Assembly: GCA_965249005.1 (NCBI GenBank)
Contig: CBDFLD010000017.1
Coordinates: 248,001 to 312,000, forward strand
Origin: CBDFLD01 sp965249005
Lineage (GTDB): Bacteria; Acidobacteriota; UBA6911
DNA: 64,000 nucleotides
Direction of reading: 5' to 3'
Under the pieces are notes generated by a model. The model ran no database searches. It was not told where the DNA came from and saw only the letters and a program-made list of their open reading frames with translations. The number at the start of each line of letters is the position of its first letter. The first letter of the stretch is position 1. The translations under genes and the position numbers were made by a program. Below are positions 8,448-18,207 of the stretch, piece after piece.

Positions 8448-9317
8448 ATGACCCCATTGCAACAGGTCGGAAGCCGGATCGCAGCCTTGAGGCACGAGAG
8501 AGGCTGGTCCCGGGAGCGACTGGCCAAGCGGGCGGGAATCAGCTCGCGCTTTCTGGCCGACGTGGAAGCTGGAAATGGCAACATCGCCTTGAGCCGCCTC
8601 GTCGACCTTTGCCAGGCGCTGGAAACACCGTTGTCGCTGCTGGCGACAAGCTTGCTCGAAGGCAACGAAGCAAGCAACTTCTCCAAGACGACGGCGCTCC
8701 AGGCCGCGATCTTGATGGCGCTGCAACGCTGCGACGAACAGGAGTTGAACGAAGCTCTATTGTGGTTTTCGCAGCGCCGGGATTCGCGGCGTAAACCGAT
8801 CGCACTGATCGGTCTTCGTGGAGCGGGAAAAACGACGATTGGCCGAAAGGTTGCGGCCGAGCTGAGGCATCCCTTTCTCGAGCTCGATGAGCTCATCGAA
8901 AGGCACGCTGGCCTGACGCTGACGAACGTATTCGAGTTCCATGGAGAGGAGTACTATCGAAACCTGGAACACGAAGTTCTGGAGGGGCTACTGTCGGAGC
9001 TGAAACCGGCTGTGCTAGCGACGGGCGGTGGCATTGTTGCGCGCAAGGACACGTACGGCTTGGTGCGAGCTCATTGCCATGCGTTCTGGCTGAAGGCCGA
9101 CCCCAGGGATCACTGGAATCGCGTGCTGCATCAGGATCCGCGGCCCATGGCGAACTATCCGGACGCGTTCGCGCAGCTGCAGAACATCTTGGTGGAGCGC
9201 GCTCCACTTTACGCTCAGGCTCATTGGACTATTGATACGACGAAGTTGGGGGTTGCCGGAAGTGTGGAGCAGATTGTCCGGTCTCTGCCTGGTTCGGCGA
9301 CCTCGCCAGAGGCATGA
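8448..9317 (+). CDS. boxR: BoxR/BzdR-type transcriptional regulator (HTH-XRE plus shikimate-kinase-like domain)
   Basis: A 289-residue protein with an XRE helix-turn-helix (about residues 7-60, SRERLAKRAGISSRFLADVE) and a C-terminal shikimate-kinase-like domain with a P-loop GLRGAGKTT. This fusion is characteristic of BzdR and BoxR, repressors of anaerobic and aerobic benzoate genes that sense benzoyl-CoA. The kinase-like part is thought to bind the effector rather than to make shikimate phosphate. The ATG at 8448 has GGAG six bases upstream and fits the promoter; the frame also opens at TTG 8400, inside the promoter, which is rejected. Its placement opposite boxC strongly supports the role. 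Confidence 0.9.
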   Translation: MTPLQQVGSRIAALRHERGWSRERLAKRAGISSRFLADVEAGNGNIALSRLVDLCQALETPLSLLATSLLEGNEASNFSKTTALQAAILMALQRCDEQELNEALLWFSQRRDSRRKPIALIGLRGAGKTTIGRKVAAELRHPFLELDELIERHAGLTLTNVFEFHGEEYYRNLEHEVLEGLLSELKPAVLATGGGIVARKDTYGLVRAHCHAFWLKADPRDHWNRVLHQDPRPMANYPDAFAQLQNILVERAPLYAQAHWTIDTTKLGVAGSVEQIVRSLPGSATSPEA

Positions 9318-9397
9318 ATCGCCGCCGAAATTCAAAATTCAAAAACGAGATTCGTGTTACCATGCGGCTCGTATTCAAATATTGATGGAGGTGCCCC

Positions 9398-10681
<1,284 letters not shown>

Positions 10682-10758
10682 AGACGAATACGATTCCCCC
10701 CCCACGTAATTCGCGAGCCCGGCAATGCCCTGGGCATTTGTGAATAGGAGAGTTCTGA

Positions 10759-12117
10759 GTGCGTAGGCCATCGAGGATTGCCCTGTTTCTGGTGTTGCTG
10801 GCCCTGTTGGGCCTTGGATCATTTCGGGTCGGGCCGGGGCCGCAGGTTGAGATTGAGCCCAACCTCGCTGCAATCGGTAATCGTACCTCGATTCAGATCG
10901 CGGCCGCCGAGCCCAGCCGGGGATTGAGTTCCTTGAAGGTCGAGCTCGTCCAAGGGGAGCGGGTCGAGATCTTGCTTGAAAAGGACTATCCGTTCCGATC
11001 GCCTCTGGACATTCGCGGCGCCCTGGTTGCGCACGATCAAGTCTCCGTCGAGGTGGGACGGGAAACAATTTCGGGCCTGCGTTCGGGCAAAGCCACGATT
11101 CAGGTCACGGCGGGCCGTATCGGGTCCTGGCTGCGTAGCCCGGATCCCGTGATCGAAGCCGTCGTTTTGCCCGTTCGGCTTTCACCTCCCTCGATCCATG
11201 TGCTGTCCAAGCAAACCTATGTCTCACAGGGTGGCTGCGAAGTCGTGGTTTATCGTGTCGGAGATTCCACGGTTCGGGATGGAGTGCGTGCCGGCCAGTG
11301 GTTTTTCCCCGGCTTTGAACTTCCCAACAGCACAACCGGTGAAAGGTTCGCTCTGTTTGGGCTCCCGTATGATATGGACGGGCCGGAGGCTAGGCTGGTC
11401 GCCATCGACGATGCCGGAAATGAGGCTGCGGTGGGCTTCATCGACCGATTCTTTGCCAAACCGTTCAAGCGGGATTCGATCCGGATCTCGGATTCGTTCA
11501 TGGCCAAGGTGGTCCCGGAGATCCTCGCGCAATCGACAGAGGTGGAAGACCGCGGAGACCTGCTGCAGAATTACCTGGCCATCAACGGGGAGCTTCGCAA
11601 GCAAAACGCGGCAAGGCTAATCGAGTTCGCCGGCCACTCTGAACCCGAGTTCCTGTGGCGCGAAGCGTTTCAGGCTTTGCCCAATGCCAAGGTGACCTCG
11701 GCCTTCGCGGACCGGCGCACCTATGTCTACCAGGACCGTGAAGTCGATCGGCAGGATCATCTGGGGTTCGACTTGGCCTCGAACAGCCGCAGTCCTGTTC
11801 CCGCGGCCAATGATGGGATAATCGTCCACGCCGGGTATCTGGGCATATACGGAAACGCAGTCATAGTGGATCACGGATACGGCCTGCAGAGCCTCAACGG
11901 ACACCTTTCTTCCGTCAATGTGCAACAGGGGCAGACCGTGGCAAAAGGCGAGACCCTGGGGCTCACGGGTGAGACAGGTCTGGCCGGAGGAGACCACCTG
12001 CATTTCACCATTCTGCTTCAGGGTTTATCCGTCAATCCCATTGAGTGGTGGGACGATCACTGGATTCGCGATCGTCTCAAAAGGAAGCTCGGGCCGTCGA
12101 TGCCCTTTGAGGAGTAG
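10759..12117 (+). CDS. Secreted M23-family zinc metallopeptidase
   Basis: A 452-residue protein with an N-terminal membrane anchor or uncleaved signal (residues about 7-25, hydrophobic), a long extracytoplasmic region, and a C-terminal peptidase M23 (LytM) domain. The zinc-site motifs are visible: H-x3-D in HLGFD and H-x-H in GDHLHF near the C-terminus, with NGHLS supplying the further catalytic histidine. M23 enzymes cut peptidoglycan cross-links; some lack activity and control amidases, but here the ligands are intact. The start is GTG at 10759 with GGAG at 10747-10750. It is convergent with the oxidase operon, nine bases apart. Confidence 0.88.
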   Translation: MRRPSRIALFLVLLALLGLGSFRVGPGPQVEIEPNLAAIGNRTSIQIAAAEPSRGLSSLKVELVQGERVEILLEKDYPFRSPLDIRGALVAHDQVSVEVGRETISGLRSGKATIQVTAGRIGSWLRSPDPVIEAVVLPVRLSPPSIHVLSKQTYVSQGGCEVVVYRVGDSTVRDGVRAGQWFFPGFELPNSTTGERFALFGLPYDMDGPEARLVAIDDAGNEAAVGFIDRFFAKPFKRDSIRISDSFMAKVVPEILAQSTEVEDRGDLLQNYLAINGELRKQNAARLIEFAGHSEPEFLWREAFQALPNAKVTSAFADRRTYVYQDREVDRQDHLGFDLASNSRSPVPAANDGIIVHAGYLGIYGNAVIVDHGYGLQSLNGHLSSVNVQQGQTVAKGETLGLTGETGLAGGDHLHFTILLQGLSVNPIEWWDDHWIRDRLKRKLGPSMPFEE

Positions 12118-12126
12118 AGCGTGTCA

Positions 12127-12369
12127 TCAATCAGACCGGCGGATGATCACAAAGGCGAGGAAGCCAACAACCATCAACACCGACGGAATCATGAGGACCA
12201 AAACCCCGTGATTGATTGCTGTCAATGCCTGTCCACCCTGAGGGGCGCTAGCGGCACACATCGCACAACCTTGGGCCCACAGTTCCGAACACCCCAGCAG
12301 TAGCACGGAAGCAATCCCTATCAGTAGAGAAGCCCCGGTCCTTCGTTGGTTGATACTTTTCATATCCAT
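12127..12369 (-). CDS. Small CxxC membrane protein, last gene of the cytochrome oxidase operon
   Basis: Eighty residues: a hydrophobic N-terminal segment (about 13-27) ending in a possible lipobox cysteine (LLLGCS), then GCAMC, a CxxC pair predicted on the outer face, then a second membrane helix (about 54-75) and RRSD. It starts three bases after the subunit IV stop, so it belongs to the oxidase operon. The family is not named. The CxxC position suggests a role in copper handling or thiol chemistry during oxidase assembly, which is inference from context only. The start could also be the Met two codons later. Confidence 0.65.
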   Translation of the reverse strand: MDMKSINQRRTGASLLIGIASVLLLGCSELWAQGCAMCAASAPQGGQALTAINHGVLVLMIPSVLMVVGFLAFVIIRRSD

Positions 12370-12372
12370 CGA

Positions 12373-12681
12373 CTATCGCGGGACCATTTGCTGGATGCGA
12401 ACGGCGTCAGGGAACGCGATGAACATCAGACAGAGCAGGATCACCGTTGCCGGAATCAAGGTCATGACCAAGCTCCGCTTCTCGAACTTGAGGTGCATGA
12501 AGTACGCCATGATCAGAAACGATTTCATCAGGGATAGCCCGACGAGAATGACGATCATCATGACCAGACTGAATGCCCGGTAGGCGAGAATTACCTCGAG
12601 TATCGTCAACACCACCAACCAGGTCCATACCCAGAGAAAAGTCTTGGTTCCCGCAACCGCGTGGGAGTGATTTTCAGCCAT
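12373..12681 (-). CDS. Cytochrome c oxidase subunit IV-type protein
   Basis: A 102-residue membrane protein with three hydrophobic segments, including LVMMIVILVGLSLMKSFLIM and MTLIPATVILLCLMFIAF. The pattern FMHLKFE after the second helix is typical of the prokaryotic subunit IV (CtaF/CyoD-like) family, an accessory subunit thought to help assembly of haem-copper oxidases. The ATG at 12681 has GGAGGT 11 bases upstream; the 30-codon upstream extension overlaps the previous gene and is rejected. It follows the second subunit III gene by 20 bases. Confidence 0.85.
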   Translation of the reverse strand: MAENHSHAVAGTKTFLWVWTWLVVLTILEVILAYRAFSLVMMIVILVGLSLMKSFLIMAYFMHLKFEKRSLVMTLIPATVILLCLMFIAFPDAVRIQQMVPR

Positions 12682-12701
12682 ATTGGACTCGGACCTCCGG
12701 A

Positions 12702-13331
12702 CTAGAGTTTGTTGGACAACAGGTAGACCATCGGAAAGATGAACATCCAGACCAAGTCCACGAAGTGCCAATAGAGGCCGCTGATCTCCACATCTTCAGC
12801 GCTGAACTTCGATCTTCCGAAACCGATAGAGACGATTCCAAGATATATTACCCCGATCGTCACATGCGTCATGTGCAACCCGGTGAGGGCGAAGAAGGTG
12901 GCGCCAAACAGCGGGACGCCCCATGGATTGGAAAAAGGCGTGACGTGCTCGTGGATGAGAAGCAACCACTCTTGCGCGTGCAGCACGATGAAGCCGATAC
13001 CGCCGATCATCGTGAACCAGATGAAGCGAACCGCCTTCTTGCGTTCACCGCCGGCGGCCGCCGAAACGGCGATTACCATGGTGAGGCTGCTCGACAGTAG
13101 AAACGCCGTCATGACGATGGCGTTGACAATGCTCGACCACTCGAAGGGCCGGGGCCATTCCGGTGCCGCGAGCCGGAGATAGGAATAACCGATCAGGCAA
13201 GCTCCGAAAGTGAGCGTGTCGGCCATGATGAAGAGCCACATGCCCAGCTTCTTGGAGCCGATCGCGAAGGGTGCCCCACCTCCACCCCAGGTTCCCTCGA
13301 CCGCTGCTGCCTCAGTTTCTCCGTGTGCCAC
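12702..13331 (-). CDS. Cytochrome c oxidase subunit III (second copy)
   Basis: A 209-residue integral membrane protein of the CtaE/CoxC family. Family features include LGMWLFIMADTLTFG near the start, the ALTGLHMTHVTIG segment, and GLYWHFVDLVWMFIFPMVYL near the end. Subunit III surrounds and stabilises subunit I of the haem-copper oxidase. It starts four bases after the stop of another subunit III-type gene, so the operon carries two different subunit III proteins. This copy keeps the TGLH and YWHFVDxVW motifs and has five to six predicted helices. Confidence 0.92.
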   Translation of the reverse strand: MAHGETEAAAVEGTWGGGGAPFAIGSKKLGMWLFIMADTLTFGACLIGYSYLRLAAPEWPRPFEWSSIVNAIVMTAFLLSSSLTMVIAVSAAAGGERKKAVRFIWFTMIGGIGFIVLHAQEWLLLIHEHVTPFSNPWGVPLFGATFFALTGLHMTHVTIGVIYLGIVSIGFGRSKFSAEDVEISGLYWHFVDLVWMFIFPMVYLLSNKL

Positions 13332-13335
13332 GAGA

Positions 13336-13995
13336 CTACCTCCAGAAAACCATTAGGATTAGCAAATAGATCCACAATGCGTCCATGAAATGCCAGTAAA
13401 CGGCGGTGGCGCGCAGCGCCGACGTTCTTCCCAGGGTCCACTTGCCACGCAAGGCCTGCATCGCCAGATAGCAGAGCGCCGCCACGGCCCCCACCAGGTG
13501 GACGGCGTGGGTCGCCGTCAGAACGTAAAAAAAAGAGCTGCTCGGGTTGGTCGACAGAAACAAACCTTGTTGTGCCAGTTGATTCCACCCGAGGACTTGA
13601 CCCCCGAGAAAGAGAAAGCCAAGGCCCCCGGTAAGGCAGAGCCAGTTCCGGACCGCGTCACTGTTTTTGCCAAGATGACGGCGCGCGAGCTCAAACGTGG
13701 CGCTGCTTGCCAGCAGCACCAGCGTGTTCCATCCCAGGATAGGGGGTATTGCAAAACCAACCCAATCGTCCGACACGCCCCGACGCACGACCATCGCGCT
13801 GGTCAGACCCATGAAGATCATGACGACCGGTATCAACAGCACCCAGACGGCGGTCCAGTAGAGATCGCGCTGCCCGCGGGAACCTCTGCCTCCGCGTCCA
13901 TCCCCACCGCTGGCTCCCTCGTCGAACCCACCTCGGCCTCCATCGTGTGAGTCACGTGGGGTATCCAGTTCCGGGCTGACGATCGTTGTGCTCAT
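13336..13995 (-). CDS. Cytochrome c oxidase subunit III-like protein (first copy)
   Basis: About 219 residues. A Gly/Arg/Asp-rich hydrophilic tail (about residues 1-45, GGRGGFDEGASGG) precedes five helices with TATHAVHLVGAV and AVYWHFMDALWIYLLILM, the subunit III signature. It diverges from the next gene and ends in FWR. I chose the ATG at 13995 (AGGGA upstream); an ATG at 14040 would overlap the end of subunit I by 17 bases and is possible. Paired subunit III genes occur in some caa3- and alternative-complex-type loci. Whether both join one complex is unknown. Confidence 0.85.
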   Translation of the reverse strand: MSTTIVSPELDTPRDSHDGGRGGFDEGASGGDGRGGRGSRGQRDLYWTAVWVLLIPVVMIFMGLTSAMVVRRGVSDDWVGFAIPPILGWNTLVLLASSATFELARRHLGKNSDAVRNWLCLTGGLGFLFLGGQVLGWNQLAQQGLFLSTNPSSSFFYVLTATHAVHLVGAVAALCYLAMQALRGKWTLGRTSALRATAVYWHFMDALWIYLLILMVFWR

Positions 13996-14023
13996 GGGAT
14001 GGATCGTCCCTGTTAAGCGTTCG

Positions 14024-15766
14024 TTATCCTTTGCCTGCAACTACGGAAGAGTCGCTCTGCATCACAAAATCTTCCTTGGCCCCAGGAACGCTGAACTCGT
14101 AGGCTCCGTGATAAATCTGCGGAACCGGCCCCTCGAAGTTCAGATGCGGCGGTGGAGAGGGAACCGTCCATTCCAGAGTAGTTGCCTTCCAGGGGTTTCG
14201 TTCGGCTTTGGGTCCCTTCATGAGGCTCCAGAACACGTTGACGACAAACAGAAGCTGGGCTCCGATCGTGATGAGGGCAAAGACGCTGATGAATTCGTGC
14301 AGCGGAGGCATATCGACGAGGAATTTGTACTCAGAAATGTCGTAGTAGCGTCTCGGTTGCCCCGCGATCCCCATGAAATGCATTGGGAAGAAAATGCAGT
14401 AGACGCCTATCAGTGTGAACCAGAAATGAATTCTTCCGAGCGTTTCGTTCATCATGCGACCGAACATCTTGGGAAACCAGAAAAAGGTGCCCGCGAACAT
14501 TCCGAATATGGCGGCGACCCCCATGACGAGGTGGAAATGGGCCACCACGAAATAGGTGTCGTGGAGCGGAAAGTCGACTGCGGGTTGAGCCAGCCAGATC
14601 CCGGTTATTCCTCCCGTCACAAACAGAGAGACAAACCCGAGCGCGAAGAGATTCGCGGTCGTAAACTGCACCCTTCCTCGCCAGATGGTCCCCAGCCAGT
14701 TAAATGTCTTGATTGCGGAGGGCACGCCGATGGCTACGGTCAGCAGGGAGAAGACGAAACCAGTGTAGGGGCTCATTCCACTCTGAAACATGTGGTGCCC
14801 CCAGACAGCCGTGCTGAGGATGGCGATTCCGAAGAGCGCCGCGACCATGGCCTTGTATCCAAAAATGGGCTTCCGGCAGAAGGTCGAGAGGATGTGCGAG
14901 ACGATACCCATTCCAGGCAGGATCGCGATGTACACTTCCGGATGGCCGAAGAACCAGAACAGGTGCTGCCACAGAAGCGGCGAACCCCCGGAGCGGTCAA
15001 TCACATTGCCGCCAATGACGAGGCCTCCGGGAATGAAAAAGCTGGTTCCGCCCACCCGATCGAGCATGATCAAAACACAAGCGGCCATGAGAACGGCAAA
15101 GGCGAGCAAGCCGAGAACGGCCGTCAGAAACCAGGCCCAAACCGTCAAGGGCAGGCGCATCAGAGACAGTCCCTTGGTGCGCAGATCCAGCGTCGTGACG
15201 ATAAAGTTCAAGGCTCCCATGAGGGAGGCGGCGCAAAAAATAAAGATGCTGATGACCCAGAGGTTCATCCCCATTCCCTGACCGGGTCCAGCCACCTCAC
15301 CAAGGGCGCTCAAGGGAGCATAGGCCGTCCATCCGCCCAGAGGTGCTCCGGCCTCGACGAAGAAGGCGGCGATCATCACCGCAAAGGACAAGAAAGTCGT
15401 CCAGAAGGAGAGCATGTTCAAAACCGGGAATGCCATGTCGTCGGCGCCGATCTGAATCGGAAGCGCGAAGTTCCCGAACCCGCTCTGTGGTGCCGTGGTC
15501 AACACGAAAAACACCATGATGGTTCCGTGCATGGTCACCAGGGACAAGTATTGCTCCGGCGTCATCACCTGTCCGAAGAACGGGATCTCCTCGGCGGGCC
15601 ACGCCAGCTGCAGCCGCATCAGCAAGGACAAGAACATGCCCACGAACACGGCCACCAGTGCCAACCACCAGTACTGGATGCCGATGACCTTGTGGTCGAG
15701 GCTGAATACGTATTTTCGGATGAAGCCGGTTGGGGCTTCATGAACGGCGCCTTCACCATGGCTCAT
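14024..15766 (-). CDS. ctaD: Cytochrome c oxidase subunit I, A-type haem-copper oxidase
   Basis: A 580-residue catalytic subunit with about 12 membrane helices. GHPEVY carries the CuB histidine, the D-channel glutamate and the cross-linked tyrosine. WGHHMF supplies the other two CuB histidines, and VVAHFHLVMG the haem ligands. The Asn in GNFALP and Asp in GADDMAF fit the D-channel entrance, so this is an A1-type proton-pumping oxidase reducing O2 to water with electrons from cytochrome c. It lies between ctaC and two subunit III genes. A hairpin separates it from ctaC. Confidence 0.97.
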   Translation of the reverse strand: MSHGEGAVHEAPTGFIRKYVFSLDHKVIGIQYWWLALVAVFVGMFLSLLMRLQLAWPAEEIPFFGQVMTPEQYLSLVTMHGTIMVFFVLTTAPQSGFGNFALPIQIGADDMAFPVLNMLSFWTTFLSFAVMIAAFFVEAGAPLGGWTAYAPLSALGEVAGPGQGMGMNLWVISIFIFCAASLMGALNFIVTTLDLRTKGLSLMRLPLTVWAWFLTAVLGLLAFAVLMAACVLIMLDRVGGTSFFIPGGLVIGGNVIDRSGGSPLLWQHLFWFFGHPEVYIAILPGMGIVSHILSTFCRKPIFGYKAMVAALFGIAILSTAVWGHHMFQSGMSPYTGFVFSLLTVAIGVPSAIKTFNWLGTIWRGRVQFTTANLFALGFVSLFVTGGITGIWLAQPAVDFPLHDTYFVVAHFHLVMGVAAIFGMFAGTFFWFPKMFGRMMNETLGRIHFWFTLIGVYCIFFPMHFMGIAGQPRRYYDISEYKFLVDMPPLHEFISVFALITIGAQLLFVVNVFWSLMKGPKAERNPWKATTLEWTVPSPPPHLNFEGPVPQIYHGAYEFSVPGAKEDFVMQSDSSVVAGKG

Positions 15767-15784
15767 AGAGTGCCTTCCTGTACG

Positions 15785-15809
15785 GCACCGGGTCTAAATG
15801 ACCCGGTGC
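15785..15809. other. Perfect hairpin in the ctaC-ctaD spacer
   Basis: GCACCGGGTC and GACCCGGTGC, ten bases each, flank a five-base loop. There is no T run on either side, so it is not a classical terminator. It may stabilise or process the oxidase mRNA between subunit II and subunit I. Next to it lies a GCGCTTACCGCCATCCGCTTTCCGC string of the dispersed type noted under findings. Confidence 0.6.
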
Positions 15810-15884
15810 GCTTACCGCCATCCGCTTTCCGCAGCAGCTCTTGGCAGAATGTAGGCCGCCCACTCGGTGAGCGGCAACCTAAAC

Positions 15885-16751
15885 TTACGGCGCGTTGTCG
15901 CGCAGCCACTGATTGAAATCTTGGTCCGACATCACGGTCATGGTTGAGCGCATGCGGTAATGTCCTAGACCGCACAACTCGAAACACGCCACTTCGTACT
16001 CGCCCGTCTTGTTTGTGGTGAAGTGAATCGGAATCGCCAATCCGGGTACCACGTCCTGCTTGATGCGCAGGTTGGGAACGAAGAAGTTATGAATGACGTC
16101 TTTGGAACGGAGCGTGACTTCCACCTCTCGATTCACCGGAATCGCCATGACGGGCATGACGACGTCGTCTTGGGCAGCCGGTTCGTCGTAGTCGAGTCCC
16201 AGTGGATTTCCTGTGGCCTCACTGACTAGGGCAGGGTCGGTCGTCCCGAACTTGTTGTCCGGGCCGGCGTAGCGAAACTGCCACTCGAATTGCGCGGCTG
16301 TGACTTCTACCTTAATCGCATCCGGTGCCGCCCCCACGAAGTGCAGATCCGCCCAGGCAGACCTTCCCAGAATGGCGAGACCGACAAAGACCACGGCTGT
16401 GGCCGCGGTCCAGGTGATCTCCAGGGTGGTATTGCCGTGGGAGAATTCCGCCGTTTGACCGCGATCTCGAAACTTGAAAATAAGCAGTCCCAAAATGATC
16501 TGGGCCAGAAAGAAAATGGACCCGCCGATCCACATTGTGAGGTTTGACTGCTGGTCGATCACCGGCGCGATCGTCGAGATCGGATCGGGGTAGCCCCACA
16601 GGCCCGCGATGACGATATAGGCTCCAACCAAGGCCAAGCCACAGAAGAACACTGCCAAGCCTGCGGCCGAAAGAAACCCTCCGCTGTGTTGATTCCCCAC
16701 CAATCCACCCCCTTCGCTGAGCTCTGGATGACCGAAGACAGATAGGATCAC
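15885..16751 (-). CDS. ctaC: Cytochrome c oxidase subunit II
   Basis: A 288-residue protein with two membrane helices (about residues 27-50 and 73-93) and a periplasmic CuA cupredoxin domain. The CuA site is complete: HNFFVPNLR, then C-x3-C-x3-H-x2-M in CFELCGLGHYRM. The acidic FEWQFRYAG stretch precedes the domain. It accepts electrons from cytochrome c and passes them to subunit I. There is no fused cytochrome c domain, so this is aa3 rather than caa3 type. The frame opens with GTG at 16751. A TTG/GTG pair about 16 codons later follows an AGGGGG and may be the true start. It is first in the operon. Confidence 0.95.
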   Translation of the reverse strand: MILSVFGHPELSEGGGLVGNQHSGGFLSAAGLAVFFCGLALVGAYIVIAGLWGYPDPISTIAPVIDQQSNLTMWIGGSIFFLAQIILGLLIFKFRDRGQTAEFSHGNTTLEITWTAATAVVFVGLAILGRSAWADLHFVGAAPDAIKVEVTAAQFEWQFRYAGPDNKFGTTDPALVSEATGNPLGLDYDEPAAQDDVVMPVMAIPVNREVEVTLRSKDVIHNFFVPNLRIKQDVVPGLAIPIHFTTNKTGEYEVACFELCGLGHYRMRSTMTVMSDQDFNQWLRDNAP

Positions 16752-16842
16752 CGGTCAGAACCAAAAAACGGCCAGATTGTATTGCATTCACCTATGATGA
16801 ATCAACCGGACAATGTCCTGGCGGCGATATTTATCCCAGAGT

Positions 16843-18153
16843 TCATTGGTGTCTTTCTAGGTAATCGACGAGCAAATGGCTCATCACCTCGATTCCGACC
16901 GGGACGCTGGAATCGTCGGCCAAGAAATTTGGCGTATGGTGTCCACCCGAGGTGGTGCCGCGCTTGACCATGCCCAACCGATAAAAGAAGCCTGGAATTT
17001 CCTTGGCAAAGAACGAAAAATCCTCTCCTCCCATCGTTGGAGGCAAGATCCGAACGTGTTCTTTGCCCACCACGCGCTCCAGCACCGGGATCGACTCCTT
17101 GGTGAGCCGGCGGTTGTTGATCGTGGCGGGCACAACCCGATCGTAGCGGAGCACCTCATAACGTGCTCCAGCCGCCGACGTGATGCCTTCGAGCAAGCGA
17201 CGAAAGGATTCCTCGACACGATCACGGACTCGCTCGTCGTAGGTCCGGATGGTGCCACTCAGTGTCACTTCCGCGGGAATGATGTTGTGTCTGCTGCCGC
17301 CGTGAATCGTCCCGACCGTGACGACACTCGGCTCCAGCGGCGAAAGGACCCGCGAACGGATGGTCTGTAGCGCCAGGACGAACTGCGAAGCCACCACCAC
17401 CGGATCGATGGATAACTCAGGCGCCGCGCCGTGGGCCTGCTTGCCCACGATCCGGACCTCGAACGTGTCCACAGCGGCCAGAGCGGGCCCCTCAGTGTAC
17501 CCGATCGATCCCACCGGCAGAGAAGAGAGGGCATGGAGCCCAAAGATGACTTCTGGCTTCGGATCCTGGAGTACTCCTTCGGCAATCATCATGCGAGCAC
17601 CACCGTCTTCGGGCGGAGGAGGGCCTTCCTCGGCCGGCTGAAAAATGAACTTGATAGACCCGGGGATCTCGCGTTGCCACGCCGTCAATACCGAGGCCAC
17701 GCCCAGCTGCACCGCCGTGTGAATGTCGTGGCCGCAGGCATGCATCACGCCGACGTCCTGTCCCTTGAACGTGGTCCGGACCTCGGATTTGAATGGGAAC
17801 GGGGTATCCTCGGTCACGGGCAAGGCGTCCATATCTGCGCGGACGGCAATCGTGGGTCCGGGTTTTCCACCCTTGAGCACGGTGGTGACGCCGTGGTGGG
17901 CGATTCCAATCTTAGGGGAGAGCCCGAGCTTTCTGAGATGGTTCGCCACCAGCGCGGCAGTTTGCTCTTCTCGGTTCGAGAGCTCCGGGTATTGATGAAT
18001 TCTGCGTCTGAGTTCAATGATCTCACCTTCGACCTCGGCGATGGCCTGCCGGATCCGGGGAGTCCAGTCTACGGCTGAGACCAGGCATGCCTCCGGGAAG
18101 ACGATCCAGATCCATAGCAGCGTGCGATGGACCCAGCGGTTGCGATGTTTCAT
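16843..18153 (-). CDS. Secreted M20-family amidohydrolase (hippurate/N-acyl amino acid hydrolase-like)
   Basis: A 436-residue zinc hydrolase with a signal peptide (residues about 8-27, cleavage near VSA). Typical M20D features are RRIHQYPELSNREEQT, VRADMDALPVTED, HACGHDIHTA, FQPAEEG and GGEDFSFF. The Cys-Gly-His-Asp segment and the paired Glu in PAEEG hold the metals. Related enzymes release amino acids from N-acyl conjugates such as hippurate; a link with benzoate use is attractive but unproven. The ATG at 18153 has AAGGAG ten bases upstream, and the much longer open frame beyond it overlaps the divergent cytochrome gene. Another, different M20 gene is at 61.9 kb. Confidence 0.9.
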   Translation of the reverse strand: MKHRNRWVHRTLLWIWIVFPEACLVSAVDWTPRIRQAIAEVEGEIIELRRRIHQYPELSNREEQTAALVANHLRKLGLSPKIGIAHHGVTTVLKGGKPGPTIAVRADMDALPVTEDTPFPFKSEVRTTFKGQDVGVMHACGHDIHTAVQLGVASVLTAWQREIPGSIKFIFQPAEEGPPPPEDGGARMMIAEGVLQDPKPEVIFGLHALSSLPVGSIGYTEGPALAAVDTFEVRIVGKQAHGAAPELSIDPVVVASQFVLALQTIRSRVLSPLEPSVVTVGTIHGGSRHNIIPAEVTLSGTIRTYDERVRDRVEESFRRLLEGITSAAGARYEVLRYDRVVPATINNRRLTKESIPVLERVVGKEHVRILPPTMGGEDFSFFAKEIPGFFYRLGMVKRGTTSGGHHTPNFLADDSSVPVGIEVMSHLLVDYLERHQ

Positions 18154-18207
18154 GGGGGGACTTGCTCCTTTCTTGCTTGCTGGCGTAATCTTGAGGCAAG
18201 ACACGGG

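Noticed and set aside
13988..15916. 642-residue open frame antisense to ctaD
   Set aside because: It is the complement of a well supported subunit I gene; its sequence is Gln/His/Arg-rich with no family, and it arises from codon bias.
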